Positions 1 to 12,594 of a stretch of 64,000 nt of DNA are shown here, piece by piece. The stretch's first letter is position 1, and each line of letters starts with the position of its first letter. The notes below the pieces were generated by a model, which was given only the letters and a program-made list of their open reading frames with translations, was not told the DNA's origin and searched no databases. The stretch comes from Citrus sinensis (Eukaryota > Streptophyta > Magnoliopsida > Sapindales > Rutaceae), in the NCBI RefSeq assembly GCF_022201045.2, contig NC_068558.1, forward strand, positions 43,171,501 to 43,235,500. Reading direction: 5' to 3'. Both the position numbers and the translations under genes were made by a program.

Positions 1-904
1 CAAGGGTACCGTGTTTATGACGGCGCGTTCTGCGGTGTGCGTATTAGTGTGTGCGCAGGCGTACGTTATTTTCTTGTTGGCAGTCAGAGTGTGGGCGTGC
101 AACTGCAATCGAACCCATTAGTAAGTAGTAACCACCATAGTATACCAAAATTATAACTACTTAAAAGTGAAAATCGTTAACTGCTGTATTTTATTTTATT
201 CAGTTGGGCACGTTTTGGCCTAATAAAATTTATTAATGACATCTTTTAGACTCAGCTACCATAATGTACATTTTCGTCCTTTGCTTCATCACAAATTCAT
301 ATCGAAATTTCGAATGCGGTCCCATATATTTTTAACATATTTTTCGATTATTAGTTGCAGCCGTCAATGATAACGAGGCTTAAGACTCTAATGAAATGAA
401 CACTATTGGTCGAATAATTCTTTTACTCCAACATGAGACTTTTAAAAATACTCGCTTGTCAAAATTATAATTTGTAAACTTAACATGCAAGAATCTGTCT
501 GTATTACCTTGTCCCTGTGCTAAATAAAGCAGACCACCAGGGCCACTAATTGAGTGAAAAAGGGCAAAGGGTGTAACGGGGAAGCGTCTCCTCTCTATTA
601 TTATAGAATGGGCACATCACATTACTCAATTAGCGGACACGAGAGGCAGATGTTTCATTCATTCGCGTCCAGTTGCAGTTCAGTTCAGTTCACATTATGG
701 ACAAGAACTGCCTTCCGCCGTCTGAAAAACGTTGTAAGAATTTTAGCTGGTCAAAAAAGGCGTACCGACTTAGCCAGGTGGGCTCGTTCGAGATTGGTGA
801 TTCAGATCTGATTATTTGCATACCTAGAACATGTTTCGTTAAAAGTACTTCTTGCAAAAAAAGTGCTTCCTATTTAAAAACCCAAATAAATATGATAATC
901 ACGA
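1..904. other. Unassigned sequence left of the MRS2 duplication
   Basis: I see no supportable gene here. Short open frames at 554-918 have no recognisable domain, no splice context and no homologous partner elsewhere in the window. The stretch ends where similarity to the 3' flank of the intact MRS2 gene (around 8085) begins. Confidence 0.5.
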
Positions 905-1484
905 GTTGTGCTCCGTGACACCATCCTTATCCAGTTCCAAGTTATTGCAGCAAAATCCCCCACAAGCAATCATTTGGATCAAAATGAAATGCAATTAAAT
1001 CAGCAGAAAGAGGAACATTAAAAGAAAAAAAAATCTGTAAACAGTATTAGTCAGCCGTAATTGATGGACGCGTGCTCCAAGTTCGGGGCGATTGGCGAAG
1101 TGACCCAGACAAGCTCGCTTCATAAAATTAAATCAAACGGTCCCAGCAAGTCGACTTCATTGAACATTCCTAATCATCATCAAATGCTGTAAAATTTGAC
1201 AACAAATTAGCCAAGTTCTATCATACAAAACAAGTAGATATTTCTAGCATTTAGTTGTACCTAAGGCAGCCAGAGACAAGTCACCTACTTGAGCAAACGA
1301 ACGCCAATAAAACATTGTGATGGATAATCAACCAACTCTTTCCCAATTTTAACGAGTGATTAGGCTGGGCCCCGAGAACCAATCTTATCCGAAACATGAA
1401 CCGCAATTCCTCAGTCATACTTCCAAAATAAATGCTATGAGCTTTTATCTTGTATCTCCTTCCAAATTGATTCTACGTGTATGA

Positions 1485-4400
1485 TCAGGATCCAACAAGA
1501 CCTATGCTCCTCCGAGCATACGGTATTATTAATGAGAATATCAATGCACAAACTGCGCCCGAGTTGACGACGACCTACCGTTGGGAAATTGAATGGAATG
1601 AAAAAAAATTGCTAAAAGTTTGTTTTCTATTTTCTTTTGGTAACCATATGAGAGTTGCTGTACGTATAATACATACCCATTTGAAGGCATATTCAAGGTC
1701 GTCGTTCCATGTATCTGGGATGTTCATGCCAAATGTTGCAGCCACCAAAGAATGAATATACAGACAAGGTAATAGTCCCAGCCATTAGGATAAGCTCTAA
1801 CTAGAACATATGATAAAGGGCTATTGTTATTACCCAAATTATTAAAGCTGCTCTGACCAGAAAGACAATTTAAGAATGTAAGAAGCATTATAAAAGTGGG
1901 AAGACGTAAATGAACATGAACAAAGAAAAGAATTGCGATAAGATTCAAAAGACATTACCTGAAATTAATCAGGCGATTTCGATGATTATCAATCTTTCAA
2001 CGTTAAATAAATAAAATATCCTACAGTTGTTTTCTGTCAAAGACAGGATGCAAGGAGTTTAATAGCAGGGGCGAACCGATAGGAAAATGAGCCCTCAAAT
2101 TATCAAAAACTGCTGCCTCGTGTGTTGTCACCTCACTGCATCAAAATCTTAGACCAAATGTTCTAACTCACCCGAATATTAATATAATCCTCTGCATCGT
2201 TTCGCAGCTGTTAATAAAAGATTTACAGCAAAAGGTATAAGCAATCCAATAAAATATAACAACAAAATACTATATTTGACTTTAATAAAATGTGCTTTCT
2301 ACATTATTCCACATAATCCCAATTCCCAAGCATGACTTTCCTAGTAATCTGATTGCAAGGGGAAGTTCATGAGCGTACTGTTTACCGTGGTCAGTTTGCT
2401 CAAAGTGTCTTCAATTTGAGAAAATTAAGCCTGCGAAAGAAATCCAGTATCACCACTCAACATCTTAAATTTTTCATTCTTTCATTCATTATGCGATACC
2501 AGCGACAAGTAGCTGATGTTCTAACCTCAAGCAACATTCAAGTTCCTCAACATCATTCTCCTCTTGAATTGTTGCTGCATCTTATTCTGTATGTTCCCAA
2601 ACTGATTGCGCGTGAGTGAAGAAACCAACCGGGAACACTAGAATCAGTGACGGGTGGAGATGACACAGCCAGCTTCCTTGTTAAATTAAGGTCTGCCATA
2701 CCACCTTCATCATTTAGAAGTTGTTGGAGTTCATCTCTGACCCGGAAAGAACAACATTTTGAAATTTTAACTCCGAATCCAAAGGCACATCATACACTTA
2801 GTGGTAGTCCCTGCTGGCAACTGGTAAAAGGCACGTAGCAGAGTTTAAGCCAATATTACTCACACTACAAATGGCATTTCTGGATACAAAAAGCTTCTTT
2901 CCAGAGTCATAAACTCCCTTCCTTCAGTTGTGATATTCCTTATTGTCGCTTGATTGTTTTACAGATGTTTCTCCAGGTGGTAATTTACTATATACCTTTA
3001 ATAGATCTTTGTAAAGGGTTATATTTTCATTTAAGTAATCCAATTTTCTTTATGTCTATCTTTCTTTACATCAAAATTAGCATTCTTCTTGTTGGTCAAT
3101 GTTCTGCTGCTGCTTTGCACTTTTTTTTTCTACTTCAAGTAAAAGTGTGAGATGAAGAGAACATTGGATAGAAATTGAACTTTAATGACGCGCACTGATT
3201 TTATAGAAAGATGCCTTGAAATTTTCTGGTTCAGGCCACTCACGGAAATTTTCTTCTAATCCACTCCAATTAGCTCCCCTATTTAAAAGACCCTTGGTTT
3301 TTTTTTTTTTTTTTAATATCAGAAATGGTCTGCTTTTTCACTTATTTTCCTACTTCCAATTATTTTGGTGTCTGTATTGAACCATGTTAACTTCTTCATA
3401 TCAGTCACAAAGGCTAACTGAATTGATAGTTAAATCTACAAAGTTTATCTCCGCGAAACTCCATCAAAGTAAAAGCTTTGAAGAAAACTGATAAGTGACG
3501 GCACCGTCAAATCCTGACTACGGCAAGGGGGAATGGAAAAAGAATCTCATTGTTACCTACAGGAAGGGGACATATGATAATATGATTTTAAACAAAATCA
3601 TCAGAATATGATACGATGTTAAGTCACAGTCTCAAAAGAGTAGTCTCAACAGGTCTAAAGTTTGCCTTTTCCTGGTCTAAAGTTTTCCTTTTGCTTTACT
3701 TATATTCACTTTGTTTGGAAATTGTCATAACTACAGAAACCCATAAGGCAGTTACCTAAATCCTAAAGCTTTGCATCAGAGATGAAAAACCATCCTATAG
3801 TCACCAACCAATGGCCATTCTCTTAACAAATAATATTCTAGTATGGAAGTAAAATGGTTCTTTGGCAGTAGAACATGCGCAGGCAATATCCCTTAAAAAT
3901 CTGAAGAACTCACTCCGTCGCAAAAGGTATAAAACGCCGAAGTAGGAATGACTAGTCATACCTGATGAGTCCTGTTTGTCAATCCATTCCAGTCAATGAA
4001 CTTTTCAATTTATGCACCCTTTCCATATTAGGGCGGCTTTAATCTGCATGAAATTGTGGTTGATATTTGGAAAATATAGAGGACACGATGCAACTCCGAC
4101 CACGAGAGTCTAAATCAAACATTACAAGTTAGGGTAAAGAGCGACTTTTGACTATAAAAGATTAGCTAGCAACTTCAATTAATTCGTTAAAGCTAGAAAT
4201 TAAATTGGTAAAATAAGAATATTAAAAAAATTGAAAGTACATTAACGGGTAACAATTGGTTTGATACACTAATAATAAGAACAATTAAAAAAAAAGCAAA
4301 AACAAAAACGAAACAAAATTAGGCGACAAATAAGTGCAAATAAACCATACAACAAGAAAGAGAACAGTGCCTCCAAATTGGGTACAATAACTTTTTCTCC

Positions 4401-4550
4401 ACCAAGAATTGTTGAAGGATGCAAAAGCATTGAACCAAGAATCCGAAGATATCTGGCATGAATGTGAACACGGCGCATAATAAAGTGCTTATCTACATCA
4501 AGAATCGTGCTCTGTCCTCTGTAGTGCAGTCCGACAGAATCCATCTCCTC
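1485..4550 (-). pseudogene. Decayed tandem copy of the MRS2 Mg2+ transporter gene
   Basis: This is a broken duplicate of the intact MRS2 gene at 8622-11597, in the same orientation and about 7 kb away. Recognisable exon remnants, in gene order, are exon 1 from about 4550 to 4376 (LDVDKHFIMRRVHIHARYL), exon 5 near 3965-4045, exon 6 near 2750-2545 (VRDELQQLL), exon 7 near 2385-2430, exon 8 near 2170-2205 (DAEDYINI), exon 9 near 1960-2000, exon 10 near 1680-1815 (AATFGMNIPDTW) and the last exon ending in GLVGS plus stop at 1485. Breaks seen: the first ~27 codons are replaced by unrelated sequence, so the duplication junction lies near 4550; exons 2-4 are missing; the donor after exon 1 reads GAG|GC instead of GAG|GT; exon 6 loses frame; and exon 10 has a 4-base insertion just before the GMN region. 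Introns are kept, so it arose by DNA duplication and not from mRNA. Similarity continues into the 3' flank to about 905. Confidence 0.88.
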
Positions 4551-4769
4551 TCCTTTTAACATAGGTTGATACGCCTCAGACATCAAATGTGAGTTTATCT
4601 TTTAAGTTATAATATTAAAATGTTCCGTAAATATTAATTGTTGTAATTTAAAAATATATTTATATGATTTTTCACTTGTGTGATGAAAAATTTATTACAT
4701 CTTAGTTGGTGTGAGTGGTTGGTATGATTTCAAAATATGTTAATATGATTTTTTAAAATTTAGTTTCAC

Positions 4770-5165
4770 ACCAAAGTTGATTGGTATGAGTGGTTCGACA
4801 CTCTCACTCCTTAAGAGAGGTCATAGGTTCAAGCCCCACTCTCGTATAGAGTCACCACTTTGACCAGTACTTTTCCCCTTATGAGTCGACCTGGTTCCCC
4901 TTATGAGCCGACCTGGTGGGAGTGTGAATTAATCTGAGTTGTGTTACAGGTTTAAATGTGTCTTCCACGGTTGGGGCTCGCTCAGGACTACCTCTTGGTC
5001 AGTGCCCTTGGTTTTATCCAAATTTTGTGCGTGCCTCTATGCCTAACAGATTTCCAGAGGCAAAATTTAAAAATACAACTCAATCGACCGTTGATTTTAA
5101 TTTTTAAGGGTAGTTTAATCGTCGGTCTTCATGTTTATTTATTTATTGAGGGTAGGGATCTTTGA
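4770..5165 (+). mobile_element. Possible tRNA-derived SINE
   Basis: The head at about 4778-4840 looks like the two internal Pol III promoter boxes of a tRNA: an A-box-like TTGGTATGAGTGGTTCG and, about 35 bases later, a B-box-like GGTTCAAGCCCC. A non-tRNA body with two copies of a GTCGACCTGG/GCCGACCTGG-like segment follows. I could not find clean target-site duplications or a definite 3' tail, so the ends are approximate. A degenerate tRNA-like relic is the alternative. Confidence 0.35.
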
Positions 5166-5600
5166 ATTTATCAAAATATTCTCTACATCCATTATTTCAT
5201 AAAAATTCTTATTACACAATTATATTCAAGGACAAAAAATAATCTACGGAAAAAAAGAACTATTCCTATATAAACAAATTACTGATTTTTGGATCCTGCT
5301 CTTGCATAATGAGAATTGCTAAACAATGAAGAATTAAAATCAATTTGAAAAATAAGTTTTATTAGATTATTTAGGATCTACTGAATCTATTTAAGAGTAA
5401 TTGTTTTTGGTTCTTCCTCTAGACAAAAACTAGTTTTATATGATTGGCCTGATGAATTTAATGTGAATTTTTTCTTTACGTTTTTTGTGATGCAGGCTAT
5501 ATAGTTACTTGTATGATTAATTTAAAGCATTGTTTGATTAGTAACTAGTGCTCCATTCTTATCAAGTCTTTGTATTACAATAGATTTATAATACTTTCAA

Positions 5601-5740
5601 GGAGAAAGTTACGGTGCAACGGTGATACCGTATCACCGTTGCACCCAGCCGTTGGATCCCACTGGATCCATTCATCTACGTGGATCCAACGGCTGGATGC
5701 AACGGTGATACCGTATCACCGTTGCACCGTAGCCGGACCC
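5601..5740. mobile_element. Palindromic Mutator-type MITE with 9-bp TSD
   Basis: A 140-bp element whose two halves are inverted copies: ACGGTGCAACGGTGATACCG begins at 5611 and its complement ends at 5730, while AGCCGTTGGATCC and GGATCCAACGGCT flank a short centre. Each arm also holds its own small palindrome (GGTGATACCGTATCACC). It is flanked by a perfect 9-bp direct repeat TACTTTCAA at 5592-5600 and 5741-5749. A 9-bp duplication is typical of the Mutator (MULE) superfamily. There is no coding capacity, so it needs an enzyme from elsewhere. The intact duplication and near-identical arms suggest a fairly recent insertion. Confidence 0.85.
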
Positions 5741-6067
5741 TACTTTCAATACCTTTTATAGTAGTAAATACCAATTTGACAGTTGTTAATCTCATTATTC
5801 TCTCTTTAATTTATTCACGACTGTGAATGAAGAATATAAAAAACAGAATATAGAAGGAAAATGATGAAGGAGAACATACCATAATGGTGGACTTACTTAA
5901 ATTGAATCTAATAAAAATATTGTTTAGAAAGTTTATATTAAGTATTTAAGTACGTTTATAAGGTAAAAATATAAAATTTAAATTTTAGTAGTGAGTTTAT
6001 TTAATAATGAGTATGATAAATGGTTTAATACGTTTAAATAACCTTACCCATTTATTTAGTTATAAGT

Positions 6068-6828
6068 GGGGTTATTTGAACTTGTCAATTTTCTCTCTAC
6101 ACCCTATTTTTTAATTAAAATATTTATAATCAAATTAATTTTCATAAAATTACCCAATCAACCTTATTCTCTCTCTCTCTCAATTATTGATCAGCTCTAA
6201 CCAATTCCTTCGATTTTCTCGTTTGCAAATGAATGTTAAATCTTACAAACAATCGAAATTAATTTTACTTTTTGGATACAACGAAAATCATATCAAGGTT
6301 TAATGCCTCACTGCTTCAAGACTAGGGCTCTTGGGACCAAAGGGGTTTCAAATTTTGCATGCTTCACTTTGAAATTTTAGAGCCTGAGTTGGCTTATTGA
6401 TTTTATTCAAAAACTCTTCAACCAGGAGCTCAATAATAATAAGTACTCTTTCTTTAATTTATAGGAACAGGCTCATCATCACAAAAATGAGTATCAAGAA
6501 TTTTAATAACCATGAAAGGGATAAATTTTTTTAATTTTTCCTATAAATATGTGTAATACTATAAATCTTTGTATCAATTTGAAAATAAAATAATGTCTGA
6601 ACTCAAATGCTTTAAAAACAATTTGTAACGGAATTTATAAAGAAAAAGAATCCATGGTCAAAAAGAGTGAAACAGTAAGTTTTTAATTTGCAAGAAGTGA
6701 CATAAAGAGAGAACAAGCACTATGAGAAAGAGAAGTAAATTATGGACAGTTTTGAGATTTTAAAATTCTAATAACTATTATATTTATAAAATGAGTGCAT
6801 AAAAAGATTTAGTAAATTCAAATAACGC
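6068..6828. mobile_element. Candidate TIR element, GGGGTTATTTGAA family
   Basis: The left end GGGGTTATTTGAACTTG at 6068 faces an inverted partner TTTAGTAAATTCAAATAACG ending near 6827. A further end of the same type in opposite orientation (AAATAACCTTACCC, about 6039-6052) lies 15 bases left of it, as if two related elements sit back to back. The same terminal motif bounds the larger element at 40611-42107. No open frame is seen inside. The target-site duplication is unclear, so superfamily and exact ends are uncertain. Confidence 0.45.
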
Positions 6829-7641
6829 TATTTTTTAATTATTTATTATTTTTATTTTTCATTGGTGCTAATCGCTCGCTCGTGTAAATTACAACATTAC
6901 CCTTATAAGAAGTTGTCAAAATGTTTATTTTTTCCCACTATAGTAACTAAATATTAAATAAAAAATTAAATAGTAACATAAGTGACGCAATATATCGTTA
7001 TTTACGGTGCTTTTAAATATTTGCAAAAAAATTTTAAACTTTCGCCAACTATTATTAAGTGTATGTTTGGTATGTCTTATCTAATGACCATAAGTGCTTA
7101 TTTAATTGTATAAGTTCTTATCATAATTTTTATTGTTGTTTGTTTTTTTTTTTTTTTAGTATAGTTTTTAGAGCTTAAATAAGCTATTTTATTTCTACTA
7201 GCAAAAACTCAAATTTTGGGCTTTTGGGAGTAGAGGTTAATTTTTTTTAAATGTTAAAATATCCAAAATATTCTCTATTTATTTGACAATCTTATTTTAT
7301 TCTTTTCATAAAATAACTTTAAAAAAACTTGTCTATTAAAATAATTTCATAAATTTTTAATAAGAGCTCTTATTGACAATCAAACAACTAAATTTTTTTA
7401 GATAAAAACTCTACTGTCAAAAACTATACTTAAATAAGCTCTATTTAAAAAACTGTACTAAATGAGACCTAATATAGATGGCTTGCCAAGAGTACTTTTA
7501 GACGATCTCCGAGCATTTTAGAAGTGGAGACTTTTGATATGTTTTGCATTATAGTTACGAATATTTACCAACTATCTTAAAAAGCTATTCAACGCCAATA
7601 CCAAATATTGACATCACAACAAAGCCAAGCGTCTACCCTTA

Positions 7642-7828
7642 GGCTACAATTGTTATCAATTTTTTATACCCACTTTGATACACAACTGACTATTTCCCAT
7701 GACTATTTACTAAAATAAATTTTAAAAATCATAACAAATAATTTATATTTGACAGCTAATGATTTTTCTTAAATACCTATTCACCATAATTAGACCTTTA
7801 ACCTAGCACTATAGTACCAAACAAAGCC
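7642..7828. mobile_element. Possible Tourist-like MITE
   Basis: A 187-bp AT-rich stretch begins GGCTACAATTGTT and ends AACAAAGCC, with TTA on both sides (7639-7641 and 7829-7831). A TTA duplication is typical of PIF/Harbinger MITEs. The terminal match is short and imperfect, so this is a weak call. Confidence 0.3.
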
Positions 7829-8621
7829 TTAGTAATTAATATTATTTCATTTTGTGATATATCTCTATGTTATTAAAGCAACGAGATCTTCTTTACTCCC
7901 TTCTTATACGGTGTGAATTTCCTCCCTGTTATTAAAACTATGTGATTTTATTGTTCTTACACCTACAGACATGGTAGGGATGCTTTTGTTAAAAGCAGTT
8001 TGAACAGAAATGCGTTGCATAAAAAAATAAAAAATAAAAAATCAACAAAATACACCATGCATATTGTAGTCATACACGGCGATACCATCCTCATCCAGTT
8101 CCAAGCTATCCCAAGAAGTCTCAACATGCAATCATTTGGATCAAAATGTAAATCAACAGAATCAGAGGAACATGAAAATCTCTCAAACAACAGCACTTTT
8201 ATGATTTTTGCTTTAGACAAAGAGTGTTTACATGCCCACTTGACAAAGAAATCAAGCTGTCCCAGCGATCCACCGCATTGGATATTGTTATCATCAAAAG
8301 TTGTAAGATGCATAATAAATCGAAAACTATCATACATAACAACTTGATATTTCTTGCACTTAGATGTACCTGAAAGCAGGGACAAGTCACCTACCCATGC
8401 AACGCAATCTCACCATTCTTGTAAACCAACCACTTTTCTCAGTGACCAAGCATGTTAGGACCTGATAATCAGTTGTATCCAAAACATGATTATAAACACA
8501 GCTTGCAGAAGTTTACTTGGTATTGACCCTCAAATTCACAACCAGGTAGTATAGCATCTCATTCTTCCCAAGTAATCTTACAAACTTTATCTTGCATCTC
8601 CTTTCAAATATTCTACGATTT

Positions 8622-11597
8622 TCAAGACCCAACAAGACCTTTGTGTCGAGCATAGAACATTATTATTGAGAAAAGCGAACCGCAAACAATACCTGTGATG
8701 ATGACCACCTGAAGTAACAAAAATTTAGGAGAGTGCAAAAATTGATTTCAAGAACTTGGAAAATTGCCTTGGTTAAGACTTGGAATGCTATATTCGTGAT
8801 CTGGAGATGTATTATACATACCCATTTGAATACATATCCATGGCCTGTCTTCCATGTATATGGGATGTTCATGCCAAATATTGCAGCCACCAAAGAATAC
8901 ACAGACAAGCAAACAGTCCCAGAACATAGGAAAAGCTCTAACTGGAGCACATGATAAACAAATTTTTATATCGTTACAACCCAAATAAAACAGCTCTCAG
9001 AAATAATAATACCAATAAAGCACCAGTATAATGATGAGAAGAGGTACTGAAAGACAAACAGAGACAAAGGATTTGACCAGATTCAGAGAACATTACCTGA
9101 ATCAGCTGATTTCGATGGTTATCAAGCTGCAAAAAGAAATAAATGAAATATCAAAACATTTGTTCTGAGTCCACATACCTTAGGCAGTTCAATTATTAAA
9201 AACCTTCCTCCACATTATTATCGCCTTCACTACATCAAAATCTTAACACTAGGTGGTTTGTCTCACCTGAATATTAATGTAATCCTCTGTGTCATCTATA
9301 TATTCACGCAGCTGTTAAGAAAGATTTATTAGCACTAGTAGTGTAAAAAATAAGATGCTAGATTGTTTACCAAAAATTGTTCTCTCTACATCATCACACA
9401 TAACCTCAAGCATGTCTTCCCATCTCCCTTTCTTATTTATAATCTCGTAACAAGAAGAGAATTTCATGTGCATGGTGCTTACCGTGCTCAACTTGTTCAA
9501 TGTCCCATCAATTTGCATAAAGTAAGCCTGCAAAAGAAACCCAACGTCCAACTCAAATTTGAAATGTTAAATAAGAGCTATGACAAGTATATGACTTCAT
9601 AACCTCAAGCAACATTTCAAGTTCCTCAACATCATTTTCCTCTTGAGTTGTTTCCACGCTCCCCCTACTTATTGTTCTTGATATTTTAGAACCAATAGTG
9701 GGAGAGTTAAGAAACCAATGGGGAGCACCAGAACCACTGACAGGTGAAGATGCTACAGCCAACTTCCTTGATAAGTAAAGGTCTGCCATATCATCATCAT
9801 CATCTAGCAGTTGTTCAAGTTCATCCCTGACCTGGAAAAATAAAATGTTTTGAAAATTTTAAATCCAATCTCAGGGCACAAACATTCACTTTATCTATAA
9901 ATTGGGAAGTACGAAACCAGAGAAGGTATATAACGGACTTTATTTCCAGACTGCATTCCATAATTTTGGTGTATTTTAGTCAATATTATTTTCACAGTTG
10001 AACTCAAGATTTTGCAATGTGCTTTCTCCTTCCTAAGGCACAAAGAAGCTGCTAAACTGTTCACAGGAAAACCTCTTCCCAGAGTCATAAGACTCCCTAA
10101 AGACAGTCCCTTGTGAAGACAAAACGTTTATTAGTTTGTAATCTTCCTCTAAAGCAGATATATGCAAGCAAAATAGCACTTAACCAATTGTACATAGCAA
10201 GAATAAACCAATTGTACATAGGAAAAATGGAAATTAATCATTAGAAGATTGAAGAACTCACTCCAATGCTAAAGGTACAATGCCATGTAAATAAGAAAGA
10301 ACAATTGCTCATACCTTTTGAACCCGATTTGTCAACCTTGTCATCGCACTCTTCAATTTACGCACCCGATCCAAATTACGACTGCTAATCTGGATTAATT
10401 GTGAAAAGTGTTTAGCAAATGGAGTAAAAGAATGCCATCAAAACTCCAACACAAATTGTGAAAATTAAACATTTCAAGTAAAGGTGATAACTATAAAATA
10501 TTAGAATGCGACTGAATCCTTCAATAGATCTGCTAAGGTGAGCAATTTTGACAGGTTTACTTTAATATACTCCAATCAAAGGGGTTTCAGCTAAAGATAA
10601 TTTGCAATCAACAGTTTTAGCCTACCCAACTATTAGAACGAAGCAAGTGAGACAGGTCGTCGTAAGGCCATTACCTTGGAAGTCAACTCATCTAGAGCAG
10701 GATAAGCATCGGTCTCCAATTCCCTTGTACGCGCATCAAGAAAACTACAGATGGCTTCTAGTAAAACTTCTAATGCACGAAATTCAAAAGGAAATTCTAC
10801 GTTGCACAAGACAGAAACAAAGAAAAACATCATCTTTAAATTACAAACTTTACAAAATGACAACAAAAAAATGAAACTTTTCTTCGTAACACCATATATT
10901 ATCAAACAGACAATTCTAAGTTCATTGAATTAGATATACCATTTTGTTCACCGGTTTCAAAATTATTTCGCACCCCAGGGTGGTTGTCTTCTTCTTCTCC
11001 TTGGCCTTGGCTTATCGGATAATCCGAAGCCAATCGTCTTTGAAGTTGCTCTACAATGGGAATCACATTATCATCCATTGGATCTCTAAGCAACACCTAT
11101 CTCAAAACAAATAATTTCTTTCGCCTCAAGAAAAAAAAAAAAAAAAGGTTTAAGAACTGAAGGAAAAAAAGAAAAGAAAAGAAGGAGAATTCAAAAACAT
11201 TAATTAGAAGTTAAATTACCTCGTCCGCTGTAATAATAGCTTTAATATGCTACAACAGAAACGCATAAACAAAACAAAGTCAGCCGACCAAAAAGTTGCA
11301 AGTAAAAGTACAAAACAGACCGTTTTGCAAATAAACCGAAAGGACAAAGCTCACCTCCAAATTGAGTACGATGACTTTTTCTCTGCCGAGAATGGTAGAA
11401 GGATAATTTAACATAGGATCAAGAATCCGAAGATCTCTGGCATGAATCTGAACTCGCCGCATGATGACGTGCTTATCCACATCAAGAGTCGTGCTCTGTC
11501 CTTCCCGGTCCAGCAGAATCCAGCTGCTCGAAACGGCCGTTTTTTTCTTTAACGACGATTGATCCACCGACGTCACCACGAGGCCGTCTCTATTCAT
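8622..11597 (-). CDS. MRS2-2/MGT9-like: MRS2/CorA-type magnesium transporter
   Basis: Mg2+ channel of the CorA-MRS2-ALR family, expected in a cell membrane as an oligomer. The 11 exons are 11597-11355, 11249-11220, 11096-10940, 10796-10675, 10389-10315, 9831-9604, 9527-9483, 9311-9267, 9126-9097, 8941-8822 and 8708-8622. They sum to 1182 nt, giving 393 residues, close to the ~390 of Arabidopsis MRS2-2 and MRS2-7, which I recall as the nearest relatives. All junctions are GT-AG and in phase. The N-terminal cytosolic part holds the conserved [20 protein letters not shown] stretch and the coiled helices ([32 protein letters not shown]). The first membrane helix ends in the diagnostic GMN motif at about residues 348-350, and a second helix (about 366-388) leads to a short tail ending GLVGS. 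I took the ATG at 11597; an in-frame TTG upstream is not a start. A decayed duplicate lies at 1485-4550. The exact orthologue within the MRS2 family needs a tree. Confidence 0.95.
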
Positions 11598-11603
11598 TTT
11601 CAA

Positions 11604-12594
11604 TAATTCAATATCAGAAGATGAGTGTGAGCAGGCAAGAGAAAGACTTGAGTGTTTGATGTGAATGTGAATTAACTGGTGGGTTCAAAAGAATTGATAA
11701 GAGTTAGAAAAATGAAGAACAGAAGAGACAAAGACAGAGAGAGAGACAGAGAGAGAGAGAAAGGATTTTGATGGAAGTTAAATTGAGAAGATATTTGCAT
11801 GGCTTTTTAGTGGCTGGTAGTGGGAGTGTTGCAGGCGTGCTGCCTGTAAGTTAAAAATAGAGGGAACGGGTTTTGAACAGGTAAGTCGTGAAGTTTGCGT
11901 TGGTTTTACTCTCTTTTACTCCCTATTTTTGGCGCGTAAGCCACTCGCATTTTCCGGTAAAAATTAATTTATAAATCTTACCTGGCAAATTAAAGCAACA
12001 CTGTTTCAGCTTTTAATTAAGAAAAACTAAATTTTGTTCTGAATTTTATTTATTTATTAATTTTGCGGAAATGAAGCTAACAAATTGTTTCTCACAGCGC
12101 GTGGGGAAAGTCCGAAATTCCAATGTCTCTTTCACATTCCATATTAACGTATGCAGACTGCAGTGCGCAGATGACCATGACAACTAATCTCAATTGCTAT
12201 TCGCGGGTCAGTTTCGATTAAGTAGGTTTGTGTTTTCTAATCTGTCTATTAATAAGATTGCAAAAAAGTTTTCAAGCAACTAAGAGGGGCCTAATACAAA
12301 ATAGATCGATCACACTCACACCATTAGTAATTTTACAATGAATTGAGAATGATGATAAAAATATTATTATTATATCATTGCATCGCCAATTTTCAGCCAC
12401 GGAACAAAAACTTTTACGAGACATCCGAAAGCAAAGTGTATCGAGCCGATACGGCAACGAAGAGTAATGCATAATTGAGGAAAAAAGGCTTCATGCAAAG
12501 TGACCATGACGCGTTGGCTTGGCTTCACCTTTATTTTTGGTTTATTCGACCTATTTATTTATCTCCCCAGCGCCCGCTTTCTAATTTGCTTTTA
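11604..12594. other. MRS2 upstream region
   Basis: This is the 5' flank of the minus-strand transporter gene. A GA-rich run (about 11735-11765) lies some 140 bases upstream of the ATG and probably falls in the 5' UTR or core promoter. No other gene is supported. Confidence 0.5.

Larger units (their letters stand above)
4551..7960. other. AT-rich intergenic stretch between the MRS2 copies
   Basis: No gene is supported. Apart from the SINE-like, palindromic and TIR elements listed separately, it is AT-rich sequence with a short CT run near 6170. It separates the two duplicated transporter copies; similarity to the downstream MRS2 flank resumes around 8060. Confidence 0.6.

Noticed and set aside
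7050-7475. MITE with TTTGGTATG-type ends
   Set aside because: The putative ends match too poorly and no TSD was found.
11598-11603. Start of MRS2 at 11603
   Set aside because: That codon is TTG; the first ATG is at 11597.
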